64,000 nt of DNA, taken from the NCBI RefSeq assembly GCF_900105135.1, contig NZ_LT629741.1:744001-808000 (forward strand), read 5' to 3'. The notes beneath the pieces are model-generated. The model did no database searches, had not been told where the DNA came from, and was given only the letters and a program-made list of their open reading frames with translations. Of the stretch, positions 44,927 to 53,522 are shown piece after piece (position 1 is the first letter of the stretch; the number at the start of each line of letters is the position of its first letter). The stretch comes from Gramella sp. MAR_2010_147. GTDB lineage: Bacteria; Bacteroidota; Bacteroidia; Flavobacteriales; Flavobacteriaceae. The translations under genes and the position numbers were made by a program.

Positions 44927-45121
44927 TTAGTCAATTACTTCAACGTTTACAGCGTTAAGACCTTTTTTGCCTTGCTCAACCTCGAACTGTACTCTATCGT
45001 CTTCGCGAATTTCGTCGATAAGACCAGATGAGTGTACGAAGATGTCTTCGTTTGAATCGTCAGCTTTAATAAAACCAAATCCTTTGGTGTTATTGAAAAA
45101 CTTTACTTTACCTTCTTGCAT
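44927..45121 (-). CDS. Cold-shock protein (CspA family), copy 3
   Basis: A 64-residue cold-shock domain identical in protein sequence to copy 2. RNP1 and RNP2 motifs are intact. It lies 69 nt downstream of the desaturase stop on the same strand and could be reached by readthrough. The leader contains a block (roughly 45122-45190) that is repeated upstream of copy 2. Confidence 0.93.
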   Translation of the reverse strand: MQEGKVKFFNNTKGFGFIKADDSNEDIFVHSSGLIDEIREDDRVQFEVEQGKKGLNAVNVEVID

Positions 45122-45190
45122 TACTATACTTATTAATTATTATAAATTTGTCGTCTTTGATATAAGATTGTACGACATCCAATCTATTTT

Positions 45191-46288
45191 TTATCCTGCA
45201 CTTAAGCTATCTACCTTTCCTAGTTGCCGAAGCATTTTAAAATGTTCTCCAACAGCTGATGCAAAATTATGCTTATTATGGTAGGGTAAACCGTATTCTC
45301 TTGCAGTTTCCGCTACTATATGTGATATTTTCCTATAATGAACATGGCAGATATTTGGTAATAAATGGTGTTCTATTTGATAGTTCAATCCACCAATAAA
45401 CCAGGAAAATAGCCTGCTTTTTGGTGAGAAATTACTTGTTGTAAAAAGTTGATGGCTTGCCCAGTCCCCCTCAACAACTCCTTCTTCATTAGGCAAAGGA
45501 TATTCTGTTGTAGGTACGATATGTGCCAGTTGAAATACCGTTGTAATCATTAAACCGGTTACAAAGTGCATACTAATAAATGCCAGTACAATGATCCACC
45601 ACGAAACGGGAGCCATAATAATGGGTAAAACCAGCACAAAGCTAAAAGAAAGTACCTTCCATGAAATAACCTTAGCAAGTTCCTTATTAAAAGCTTTCCC
45701 ACTTTTAAAGAATCCCATTTTTTTAAAGCGGGTCATTCTAACAAAATCTTTTGCGGTCACCCAGGAAACTGTTGAAAGTCCATAGAAAAACCATGAGTAG
45801 ATATGCTGAAATTTATGAATGCCGTATCTTTTGGTGTGTGGAGTAAATCTTAAGAAAAAAGGAGGATTAATATCATCATCTGCTTCCTCTATATTCGTAT
45901 ACGTATGGTGTAATACGTTATGCTGTATTTTCCAGATACTTGCATTTGCTCCAATAAGATTTAAGGTATATCCTAGGTATTGATTTACTTTCTGATTTCT
46001 GGAATATGAATTATGAATGGCATCATGCATAACTCCCATTCCTATCCCTGCCATTCCAAAACCACTGATTATGTATAAAGTGAAGACCAACCAAATACTT
46101 GAGATCATTCCTGTATTAATGATCACTAATGGAGTAATGAAAACCAATAACATCAATATGGTTTTTATGATCATGCTCCAATTAGCATGCTTACTAATCT
46201 TATTAGTTTTAAAATAAGAATTTACCCGACTTCTTAAAGTCTTGGAAAATTCGGAAGCTCTTCTTTGAGCAAATTTTGGATTATTGAT
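45191..46288 (-). CDS. Membrane fatty acid desaturase (acyl-CoA/linoleoyl-CoA desaturase-like); start codon unresolved
   Basis: A membrane desaturase with three histidine boxes: H-D-A-I-H, H-N-V-L-H-H and Q-I-E-H-H, which bind the di-iron centre. It introduces double bonds into membrane acyl chains. The first ATG (46172-46174) would remove a conserved-looking segment: the frame continues upstream for 42 codons, including P-K-F-A-Q-R-R-A-S-E-F-S-K and S-R-V-N-S-Y-F-K, up to a stop at 46301-46303, without any ATG, GTG or TTG. I drew the start at the ATC of 46286-46288 as a candidate. Otherwise the gene is N-terminally truncated or its start is mutated. It lies beside four cold-shock-domain genes. 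Confidence 0.78.
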   Translation of the reverse strand: MNNPKFAQRRASEFSKTLRSRVNSYFKTNKISKHANWSMIIKTILMLLVFITPLVIINTGMISSIWLVFTLYIISGFGMAGIGMGVMHDAIHNSYSRNQKVNQYLGYTLNLIGANASIWKIQHNVLHHTYTNIEEADDDINPPFFLRFTPHTKRYGIHKFQHIYSWFFYGLSTVSWVTAKDFVRMTRFKKMGFFKSGKAFNKELAKVISWKVLSFSFVLVLPIIMAPVSWWIIVLAFISMHFVTGLMITTVFQLAHIVPTTEYPLPNEEGVVEGDWASHQLFTTSNFSPKSRLFSWFIGGLNYQIEHHLLPNICHVHYRKISHIVAETAREYGLPYHNKHNFASAVGEHFKMLRQLGKVDSLSAG

Positions 46289-46495
46289 ACTGGTACTATT
46301 TTATATAATGTCTAAATACTGAAGTGACTAAAACTTGAATATCCTGAACGGATTTACTTAAGTGAAGAAAACTAAATTATTTTAACAACGCAAATGTACA
46401 TTTAAATGTTCAGTGTGCATCACAATAATCTATTAATTTTCAATAAATTACGATTCAGGATAATTTATAGTTTACTAAACTAAAAGAAAAGACTT

Positions 46496-46954
46496 TTAGA
46501 TCTGCTTAACTCGTACAGCGTTAAGCCCTTTCATACCTTGTTCAAGTTCAAAGCTTACCTTGTCATTTTCGTCTATTTCGTCTATAAGACCGCTTACGTG
46601 TACAAAATATTTCTCACCGGTCGTTTTCCCAATAATGAATCCAAAACCTTTAGAATGATCAAAAAATGAAACTTTTCCTTCGGTATCTGTTTCAGGTTCG
46701 TCATATTCTCTATCCTCTTTCTTTGGGATAGCGATCTCAATATTTTCAGCTTCAACTTCTACTTTTTGTGATGGATCTGGTGGAGTATCTGTTAGATTCC
46801 CATCTGCATCTACATAAGCGATCATATCTTCAAAAGAACCACCTTTGTTAGAGTTCTCTTTTCTCTCCAGTTTTTTAGCTTCTTTTTCCTTACGCTTTTT
46901 AAGCTTCTTTTTTTCTTTTTCTCTTTTGTTTTGGGTTTGTCCGGATCTTGCCAT
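46496..46954 (-). CDS. Cold-shock domain protein with basic N-terminal extension
   Basis: A 152-residue protein. The first 45 residues are a Lys/Glu/Arg-rich helix (K-E-K-E-K-K-K-L-K-K type), residues 50-85 form an acidic linker, and the last 65 make a cold-shock domain with K-G-F-G-F-I and Y-F-V-H motifs. The basic arm probably adds RNA or ribosome affinity. It lies upstream of the desaturase on the same strand, about 195 nt away. Confidence 0.88.
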   Translation of the reverse strand: MARSGQTQNKREKEKKKLKKRKEKEAKKLERKENSNKGGSFEDMIAYVDADGNLTDTPPDPSQKVEVEAENIEIAIPKKEDREYDEPETDTEGKVSFFDHSKGFGFIIGKTTGEKYFVHVSGLIDEIDENDKVSFELEQGMKGLNAVRVKQI

Positions 46955-47294
46955 TCACTAAATTTTAATTACTATTCGTTTCAAATTTTGATACTTTGAA
47001 CCAACTAAACGAATACCAGGAAAATTTAATGTGTAAGATTATCTTTTGAAGGTTTAATTCAGAGAGAGCAATGGCTAATTTTAGCCTGCATCAAAATTTT
47101 TGTAAAGATAGTGATAGCAACGAGATAATAAAAGATTTAATGCTGAGACTTGTAAAATTTATTCGTATCCAATTAAATTCTCGAAAACATCTGCAATATC
47201 AATACTTGCTCTATATCATGTCTATCAATAGTTAAAACTCCAAAATTTCATTTCTTAAAAGACTACTGGCAGTTCTAGTTGCTAGTTCATTTTC
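46955..47294. other. Gene-free 340-bp interval
   Basis: AT-rich, with stops in all frames. I see no RNA gene, repeat or convincing hairpin. It should hold the promoter of the large cold-shock-domain gene on the minus strand. Confidence 0.4.
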
Positions 47295-48273
47295 CTAATC
47301 TCTGATATCCATCAATTGTCGTAACCTGTCTATATGCTCGTCAACTTCTTTGATCTTATCTGAATAGGATCGGGCAATTTGATTGGAGCCTTTATTTTTG
47401 AAATTTTCCGACATATTCAACATAAGAATCTTCTTTTCTTCCAGAGTTCGAAGACAGACCCATAGAGTTTCCTCTAGATTTTCGTTTTGAGCTAATAGAA
47501 GTGATTCCTGAGAAAAGGAATGTCCCACATGACAGCGATATCGTTCAATATTGGTTTCTTTAATCTTCCACAATGGCCCGCCACAACTAGCACAACTAAG
47601 GGCAACTTTCTCTCCAAGAAAATCTTCAGTTTTAATCTGACTTCTGATTTGTAGCAATCTCTGATTCTCTGATTAGAGAATACGGAATGTCTTTTTTGTC
47701 CGGTAATGGTTTATCTACAATATCGACAATAAAATTTCCTATCTCCTCTAAATTCAAACATTGGTTTATATCTACGAATTTCTGAGCGGTTAAGGGCATT
47801 CCTGAATATTCAGCTGTTTCCGGATCCTGGATTATAGTTAATCCTCCGCATTTTTTTATAGCTTCCAGTCCAACGGTGCCATCATTTAATCTCCCTGAAA
47901 GTAATATTCCCACATTTCGATTTCCGAAAGCTACCGCCGCAGATCTGAATAGAACATCAATGGAAGGACGAAAAAGGTTTTCCCTGGGGCCATTAGAATT
48001 GGAAATTCTCTCATTCATTATTACCATATGTTGATTAGATGCACTTACATACACTTTACCCGTTTCAATTTTCATATTTTCCTGGGCATCCAAAACTTCC
48101 AGAGCTATTTTTTGATTCAAATGTTTAGAAAAGCTTGAAATCATATCAAATGATGAATGAACCACAATAAGAAATGATGCATTTATACCTGCCGGAATTT
48201 TCTCAAAAACTTTTTCAATGGCCACTCTTCCACCAGCAGAAGCTCCAATAGTAAATATCCTATATTCTTCCAA
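47295..48273 (-). pseudogene. CheB-like methylesterase with zinc-ribbon tail, split by a frameshift
   Basis: Two minus-strand frames (47632-48273 and 47295-47657) overlap by 26 nt and together make one CheB-like protein. The first holds the methylesterase domain with the triad Ser12 (G-A-S-A-G-G), His39 (V-V-H-S) and Asp131 (R-L-N-D-G-T). The second starts at a TTG and holds the usual C-terminal zinc-ribbon (C-A-S-C-G-G, then Y-R-C-H-V-G-H-S-F-S). At the junction there are two perfect copies of an 8-bp repeat (CTCTGATT, 47659-47674); adding one copy joins the frames into R-E-S-E-N-Q-R-L-L-Q-I-R-S-Q. The catalytic half may still be made. No CheR is adjacent, so the target is not an ordinary chemoreceptor pathway that I can see. 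Confidence 0.8.
47659..47674. repeat. Two tandem copies of CTCTGATT inside the CheB-like gene
   Basis: The copies are perfect and adjacent (47659-47666 and 47667-47674), at the exact point where the reading frame breaks. Slipped-strand change of copy number would switch the frame. Confidence 0.85.
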
Positions 48274-48596
48274 GATTAAATTGATTTGAAACAGGGATTA
48301 ATTTATGAAATAAGCAAAACCAATAGTACTTATATAAGTTAAAACTATATTATAATTACAGAAACAAAAACGGCCGGAAAACTATTCCGGCCATTTTTAT
48401 ATTCTATTGATTTCACTAAATTCTCTGCCTGGATTTTACAATTTCTATCTACCGTTACCATTAGTAAATTTAATTTATCCAATACACACCTGTGAAAATT
48501 ATAATTTGAACTATTCAGTATGATGGAAATGGCCAGATCCTAATAAATTCTGATCCTTTGGCTAAAGAATTTTTAATTAAAATCCGCTAATTTCGG
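48274..48596. other. Gene-free interval of 323 bp with a bidirectional hairpin
   Basis: Apart from the terminator at 48372-48397 and the expected CheB promoter zone at the left end, nothing with coding character is visible. Confidence 0.4.
48367..48397. terminator. Strong hairpin terminator downstream of the dodecin gene
   Basis: GGCCGGAA (48372-48379) pairs perfectly with TTCCGGCC (48385-48392), with loop AACTA. It is followed by ATTTTTAT on the plus strand and GTTTTTGTTT on the minus strand. The dodecin gene ends about 200 nt upstream on the minus strand. Confidence 0.7.
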
Positions 48597-48800
48597 TTAC
48601 GCATTCTTTTCAAAGGAAATTTTGGCATTTACCGCATAAGAGGTTATAGCATCACCATTTACGTGAGCTTTCATCTCTTTTACATAAACAGATTTAATAT
48701 TTTTAATAGATTTAGCCGCTTCTTTAACGGCATTTTGAGTTGCATCTTCAAAACTTTTCTCTGAGGTTGCTATAACTTCAATGATTTTTACGATTCCCAT
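48597..48800 (-). CDS. Dodecin-family small protein
   Basis: A 67-residue protein from the ATG giving M-G-I-V-K-I-I-E-V-I-A-T-S; eight more codons are open upstream but do not match the family. The strand-helix-strand-strand pattern with S-F-E-D-A-T-Q-N-A-V-K-E-A and V-Y-V-K-E-M-K fits dodecin, which forms hollow dodecamers storing flavin. At the positions of the flavin-stacking Trp and Gln, this protein has Tyr39 and Ala56, so flavin binding may be weak or lost. It is a single gene. Confidence 0.85.
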   Translation of the reverse strand: MGIVKIIEVIATSEKSFEDATQNAVKEAAKSIKNIKSVYVKEMKAHVNGDAITSYAVNAKISFEKNA

Positions 48801-48908
48801 AATTTTATTTTTTGAGTTAAACATTTAATAATAAAAGGAATATACTTATTACATTATTGTATTTCAAATGATTAACAGAAGATTATAGGTGCGTGGGATT
48901 TGAGTGTC

Positions 48909-49367
48909 TTATTTTTTAATGGGTAATAAATAAACCGGGATCTTTGTCCTTTCAAGGATATGGCTGGCGGTTGTCCCCATTAGAACTTTCTCCAAGACAG
49001 AATGGCTATGAGTTCCAAGAATGATCATATCTGCTCCCCATTCTTCTGCATACGCCAGAATAGCGGTAGAAGTTGGCCCTTCCGCCATATGGGTAGAAAC
49101 TTTAGGATCATTTAAATGTCCTGCGGCTGTTTCCATAAAATTTCGAGCTACCTCTCTTAATTCTGAAATAACATTCAAATCTACAGCCAGTTCATTATAA
49201 CCTTCATACCCCATAAAACTAGGATAATTAACTCCATAATAACTTACATCTGCCAAAACGTGAATTAAACAGACTTCAGCATCCAGCTTTTTAGCAAGTT
49301 CATATCCTTCTCTAACTACCTTTTCTGAATTTGGATTATAATCTAAGCCAATAAGAACTTTTTTCAT
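48909..49367 (-). CDS. Universal stress protein (UspA family)
   Basis: A 152-residue single Usp domain: V-L-I-G-L-D-Y-N-P-N-S at the N-terminus, and the ATP-loop-like G-T-H-S-H-S-V-L-E-K-V-L-M-G-T-T-A-S followed by I-P-V-Y-L-L-P. The glycine pattern of ATP-binding Usp proteins is largely kept. It is cytosolic and stress-related; the partner is unknown. It lies about 108 bp upstream of the dodecin gene and is transcribed the same way. Confidence 0.9.
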   Translation of the reverse strand: MKKVLIGLDYNPNSEKVVREGYELAKKLDAEVCLIHVLADVSYYGVNYPSFMGYEGYNELAVDLNVISELREVARNFMETAAGHLNDPKVSTHMAEGPTSTAILAYAEEWGADMIILGTHSHSVLEKVLMGTTASHILERTKIPVYLLPIKK

Positions 49368-49673
49368 ATCAAAATATTAGTCCTTCTAAGTTAATGAAAA
49401 TTGTGAAAGAAAATTTATTGGATTTAATCTAGAATGCCATAAATCTGGCTAAAGAACTAAACCTAATATGACAAATTTCGTTCTTTAACAATTCTGACCT
49501 CCTCAATGGTTTAAGTTTTAAATATTCAAAAAAGATCATGAATATTTGGAAGATGCTATAATCTAAAAGTTCTAAAAAGTGAATTCTAATCTGAAGTAGA
49601 CCAGTATATAATTAAAATTGATATAGGAGCTACTTTTGAGGTTCTATTCAAAATAACTAGAAATTATAATTTT
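49368..49673. other. Gene-free interval of about 305 bp
   Basis: AT-rich, without ORF, repeat or RNA-like fold that I can support. It must hold the promoter of the universal stress gene. Confidence 0.4.
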
Positions 49674-50294
49674 CTAATTCTTCACTACTATTAGTTCAGC
49701 CTTTGCCCCCGTTAAGAGATTCCATTCTTTGACAGCTAACTGTTCTCCTTTTTCGCTTAGAACACGTAATTCGGCGGTGTTAGGTCCGGAACTTCCCTGA
49801 TTAAGAGCGACAAATTCAATACTATTAAATCCATCCTGTAAAGTGACTAAAATTGGGGTGAAACCGGCATTAAGCCTAACACTAGCGGCTACCAGCTCTC
49901 CATTCACAAAAATCTGAACTTTATCCCCGTCTATATACTGATGATCCCTGCAATAAACCTCTACAAATCTGCCCTGCGTAACTACATTGCCCAGACTTTG
50001 ATCCTTTCTAAACTCTTCTTTGATCTCATTATCCTTAGCCCATCTTTTCTTAATAACATCAGCCTCTGTCATTAAACCATTGGGGTTATCTCTAAGGTCT
50101 ATAGGCTTAGGTTTTTCTTTAAGAAATCTACTTTCGGTTTCGGTATCCTCTCTTTTGAGAATTGGAAATCCTGTAGATTTTGATTCCTCAGCTTTAATAA
50201 TGGGCCCGGTATTCGTTGTTCGCGGAATTTCAATTTGCGAAAATCCCGTAAGGCCTATACTCAAAAAAAGAATAAAAAGTAATTTAGAACGCAT
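49674..50294 (-). CDS. Exported protein of unknown function
   Basis: Start placed at the ATG giving M-R-S-K-L-L-F-I-L-F with a signal peptide cleaved after G-F-S-Q; 15 extra codons are open upstream. The mature protein of about 185 residues has a proline- and charge-rich first half. The C-terminal beta-rich half (V-Q-I-F-V-N-G-E-L-V, F-N-S-I-E-F-V-A-L-N-Q-G) is reminiscent of an Ig-like or CBM-like sandwich that binds an extended ligand. I do not recognise a named family. Single gene. Confidence 0.65.
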   Translation of the reverse strand: MRSKLLFILFLSIGLTGFSQIEIPRTTNTGPIIKAEESKSTGFPILKREDTETESRFLKEKPKPIDLRDNPNGLMTEADVIKKRWAKDNEIKEEFRKDQSLGNVVTQGRFVEVYCRDHQYIDGDKVQIFVNGELVAASVRLNAGFTPILVTLQDGFNSIEFVALNQGSSGPNTAELRVLSEKGEQLAVKEWNLLTGAKAELIVVKN

Positions 50295-50363
50295 CGTTTT
50301 AATCTTATGGCATTTGTAATATATCAAAAATACAGCCAAAATTTAAATGTTATAAAACTATAA

Positions 50364-51767
50364 CTAAACTTTTGTTTCAGCCCATTTTCCTCTTCTGAAG
50401 AACCATAGACTAACCAGAGCGTGTAATGAATGGCAAAAAGCAATAGAGATAAAGATTCCCAGCATCTCAAGATGAAAATATTCAGCTAAAAAATAAGCCA
50501 TGGGAATTTCCAAAAACCAGAAAATAGCTATATTGATATATGAGGGCGTTTTGGTGTCCCCTGCTCCATTAAATGCCTGAACCATAACCATTCCAATTCC
50601 GAAGAAAATATAACCCAGGGCCACGATTTTTAGCCCCATCGAAGCTATTTGCTGTACCTGCTCATTTGGAGTGAACCATGATGCAAAGATGTTTCCAAAT
50701 AATACATATAATAGGGTAACAAAGCCCAGGAACCAGGCATTATATTTTGCTGTAAGCCATACCGATATTTTTGCTCTCTTCAACTTAAAAGCTCCCATAT
50801 TCTGCCCTACTAAAGTAGCCGCAGCAGCAGATAGTCCCCATGCCGGCATAAGGCTGAACATTAAGATTCTAAAGGAGATGGTAAACCCGGCTACCGCACT
50901 GCTTCCAAATTCAGCAACAATTCTGGTAAGAAAGATCCAGACTACAGAGTCTATCAGGAACTGCCCCATCCCTCCAATAGAAATTGATATTATTTTTTTA
51001 ATGGTCTTTAATTGAAAGATCATATTCTCTTTGAGAATAACTAACTTATGCTTGGCATTTAATAAATGATATAACTGGAAAAGTACCCCAATACTTCTAC
51101 CTGTGGTGGTGGCAATCGCAGCTCCTTCCAGTCCAAACCCTGTAAAATTTCCGATACCAAATATGAGAAGCGGATCCAGTATAATATTTAAACCATTAGA
51201 TAACCATAAAGTTCGCATAGCAAGATGTGGTAATCCGGCTCCACGAAATGCACCATTGATAAGAAAAAGTAACATTATGGCTGTATTTCCCGCGAAAATA
51301 ATCCTGGTATAGCCCGCTCCTGTTTTAATTACATTTTCAGAGGCCCCCATTAACCTAAGGATATTCTCAGCATATATCCACCCAATAACTCCCAGAATAA
51401 CCGAAATAAAGCCTCCAAAAATTAATAATTGAAATGCGGTACTTCCTGCCGTTTTATAGTCTTTTTCACCAAAACGTCTTAAGATCATGGCAGTGGCAGC
51501 CATACTAATCCCAACTCCTATGGAATAAATAATAATCACAACCGCTTCGGTGAGGCCTACGGTGGCAAGTGCATCTTCGCCAAGTCTTCCTACAAAAAAG
51601 ATATCTACGACAGCAAATAAAGATTCCATGATCATTTCTAAGATCATTGGAACCGATAGTAACAAAATTGCACGTTTGATATTAATTTTAGTGTAATCCT
51701 GCTCCTGTCCTACAATAGCCAGTTTTAGAAGTTTAAGAAACTTCTTTAGGTCATTTAGCCAGCTCAA
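50364..51767 (-). CDS. MATE-family efflux transporter
   Basis: A 467-residue protein with twelve hydrophobic segments in two MatE repeats. The N-terminal L-S-V-P-M-I-L-E-M and F-F-V-G-R-L-G-E-D-A, and the equivalent region of the second half, are typical of the DinF/NorM superfamily. It exports drugs or metabolites in exchange for Na+ or H+. The N-terminal 25 residues before the first helix are basic. No regulator is adjacent. Confidence 0.92.
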   Translation of the reverse strand: MSWLNDLKKFLKLLKLAIVGQEQDYTKINIKRAILLLSVPMILEMIMESLFAVVDIFFVGRLGEDALATVGLTEAVVIIIYSIGVGISMAATAMILRRFGEKDYKTAGSTAFQLLIFGGFISVILGVIGWIYAENILRLMGASENVIKTGAGYTRIIFAGNTAIMLLFLINGAFRGAGLPHLAMRTLWLSNGLNIILDPLLIFGIGNFTGFGLEGAAIATTTGRSIGVLFQLYHLLNAKHKLVILKENMIFQLKTIKKIISISIGGMGQFLIDSVVWIFLTRIVAEFGSSAVAGFTISFRILMFSLMPAWGLSAAAATLVGQNMGAFKLKRAKISVWLTAKYNAWFLGFVTLLYVLFGNIFASWFTPNEQVQQIASMGLKIVALGYIFFGIGMVMVQAFNGAGDTKTPSYINIAIFWFLEIPMAYFLAEYFHLEMLGIFISIAFCHSLHALVSLWFFRRGKWAETKV

Positions 51768-51823
51768 CTTGAGGTTTTTTAAATTAAAATGTAATTATCA
51801 ATGCGCAGACCCATTAATAGCCA

Positions 51824-51864
51824 TAAAAAAAATCAGGACCCAAACATTTATGACTCCTGACTTG
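51824..51864 (-). terminator. Terminator after the DinB-like gene
   Basis: On the minus strand TCAGGA and TCCTGA pair across a loop of about 16 nt, then run into TTTTTTTTAT. It lies just beyond the DinB-like stop. Confidence 0.65.
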
Positions 51865-51884
51865 TATTTTTTAATCCCATATAT

Positions 51885-52520
51885 TTATTCCGAAGGGAAA
51901 TCAGGGTTGTTTTTAACTTCTTCTATCTGTACTGTATGACGTTCTGTATGTCCAGCCATAAATAGAACCGTTTGATAACCGTCTATCGTTCCAAAAGGGA
52001 ATTCATTTGCAAATGCTCTCATATCAATATCTGAATCTTTGAGCCAGTCAACGATATTTTCCCTTTGATCCTTAAAAGATTCCAAAGCTTCTTCAGCACT
52101 CATAAATTTCCCAGATGGCTGAAATTGATCCTGAGTAGGAATCTTTTGAGACCTGTCTGTAATGAAACCAACGATCTCCTCATCGCTCATTTTAACTTCA
52201 GGTTTCATATCTGGTATCCCTTCCTTTATCTTGTTCTCCAGCAATGCTTTTAAAGATCCTTCTACAATATTGATATGTTCAATAATTTGAGCAATAGACC
52301 AGCTATTTTCATCTGATTTATATTGTATTTGTTCTTCAGACAGATCCTGGGTGCTTTCAATTAATGCTTCCTGAGTTTCGTCTAAATATTCAAATACATC
52401 AATTTTGTTTTCAATCACCTTCTGCTCCGGGCAGGAGCTTTCGTTACTGGTGCAAATATTATTTCCAATGTAAATTGCACCAAAAAATACAAAGCTTAAA
52501 AATGCTATTAATGTTTTCAT
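51885..52520 (-). CDS. Exported DinB-family protein
   Basis: A 211-residue protein with a hydrophobic export signal at residues 3-18 and several cysteines just after it. It then has a DinB four-helix bundle. Putative metal ligands are the His of I-I-E-H-I-N and the two His of A-G-H-T-E-R-H-T-V-Q. DinB/YfiT proteins are metal-dependent hydrolases or thiol transferases, and members in Bacteroidota often carry signal peptides. It may relate to bacillithiol (bshA is in this window), but that is only a thought. Confidence 0.8.
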   Translation of the reverse strand: MKTLIAFLSFVFFGAIYIGNNICTSNESSCPEQKVIENKIDVFEYLDETQEALIESTQDLSEEQIQYKSDENSWSIAQIIEHINIVEGSLKALLENKIKEGIPDMKPEVKMSDEEIVGFITDRSQKIPTQDQFQPSGKFMSAEEALESFKDQRENIVDWLKDSDIDMRAFANEFPFGTIDGYQTVLFMAGHTERHTVQIEEVKNNPDFPSE

Positions 52521-52577
52521 ATTTAAATAATTAAGAGTTTTTATAAATAAATGATTCTACCTGTAAATTCATGTTTC

Positions 52578-52940
52578 TTATATTTTTTTTATCTGGGTGA
52601 CATAGGTTCTAAGTTCTTTCACCTTATTATCTGACTTTGAAAAAATATACACATCGCAAAATGAATACATTCTTTTCTTGCCAGGTTCAACATTAAACTC
52701 CACTACCCCTTCAACTACAGACTTTGCTTGATGGGTGATCATATCAGTTACTACAATATTCAATGGTCCGCCAATTTTCATCCTTGCCAGTGATTTCTCA
52801 AACTCCTCTTTTCCAGAAATCGTTTTTTCACCTACTATGTTCCAAATGATATCATCAGTCACATTATCTGCTAAAAACTTTGTATCACATTTAGCAAAGG
52901 CATTGTTCAACTCCATTAACAACTTTTCTCTCTTTGCCAT
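52578..52940 (-). CDS. NTF2-like (SnoaL/DUF4440-type) protein
   Basis: A 120-residue cone-shaped NTF2 fold: L-N-N-A-F-A-K-C-D-T-K-F, D-D-I-I-W-N-I-V-G, and G-V-V-E-F-N-V-E ending with F-S-K-S-D-N-K-V-K-E-L. No catalytic set is assigned. Its start overlaps the VOC gene by 25 nt; Met9 would instead give a TAATG junction with the VOC stop, but the N-terminal residues fit the family. The pair is co-transcribed. Confidence 0.78.
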   Translation of the reverse strand: MAKREKLLMELNNAFAKCDTKFLADNVTDDIIWNIVGEKTISGKEEFEKSLARMKIGGPLNIVVTDMITHQAKSVVEGVVEFNVEPGKKRMYSFCDVYIFSKSDNKVKELRTYVTQIKKI

Positions 52941-53326
52941 AAACTTTTATTTCCCTTTTGTATAAGCGATAATATATTACCGGCAGGATCTTTAAACCAT
53001 GAAATCTCAGGCCCTACTTTCCCCTTATAAATCCCCCGGGAATCGGTTTTAATTTCACCATCGTACTTTTCAAACTGAACTCCTTTTTTTGTAAGTAGGT
53101 CAACTTCTTCCTCAATATTTGCAACATAGAAATTAAGCACTGTATAAGCAGCAGGAGTATGATCTTCTTTGGGATAAATTAATACCGAACAATTTACCAA
53201 CTCTAATTCAAGAAGTCCCATCTCATTTTCATTTACTTTTAGACCAAGTGTTTCCTGATAGAATTTTTTTGAAATGTCAAATTTATTAGTAGAATAGGTC
53301 GTAAATGCTTTTGAATCTCTAAGCAT
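52916..53326 (-). CDS. VOC-family (glyoxalase/bleomycin-resistance-like) protein
   Basis: A 136-residue vicinal-oxygen-chelate protein with two beta-alpha-beta-beta-beta modules: K-A-F-T-T-Y-S-T-N-K-F-D-I-S-K-K-F-Y at the start and D-P-A-G-N-I-L-S-L-I-Q at the end. Metal ligands typical of glyoxalase I are only partly visible. The substrate is unknown. It overlaps the NTF2-like gene. Confidence 0.83.
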   Translation of the reverse strand: MLRDSKAFTTYSTNKFDISKKFYQETLGLKVNENEMGLLELELVNCSVLIYPKEDHTPAAYTVLNFYVANIEEEVDLLTKKGVQFEKYDGEIKTDSRGIYKGKVGPEISWFKDPAGNILSLIQKGNKSLWQREKSC

Positions 53327-53490
53327 AATTCTGATTATTAGTTCGTTGTCCTATAAATTTACATTAATATTTTTAAAATATCTCAATTTTTGATCCAGGC
53401 TACTACATATTGCAGTGAAACCTAAACTTTTGATTATAAGAAAGAAATACTTCTATGCTTATCTAAATTTCTGTTCTGAAGTGAAAGTCT

Positions 53491-53498
53491 TAAATTTG
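53491..53498 (+). promoter_or_regulatory. Bacteroidota -7 box (TAAATTTG) before upp
   Basis: TAAATTTG matches TAnnTTTG, 24 nt upstream of the upp ATG. A weak TTTCTG lies about 17 nt further upstream as a possible -33 element. Confidence 0.45.
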
Positions 53499-53522
53499 AT
53501 ATTGAAATCTTAAATTATCGCG

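Noticed and set aside
47295..47657. Zinc-ribbon protein as an independent gene
   Set aside because: It begins with a TTG inside the upstream frame, and its content is the usual C-terminal tail of CheB-like proteins. A frameshift explains it better.
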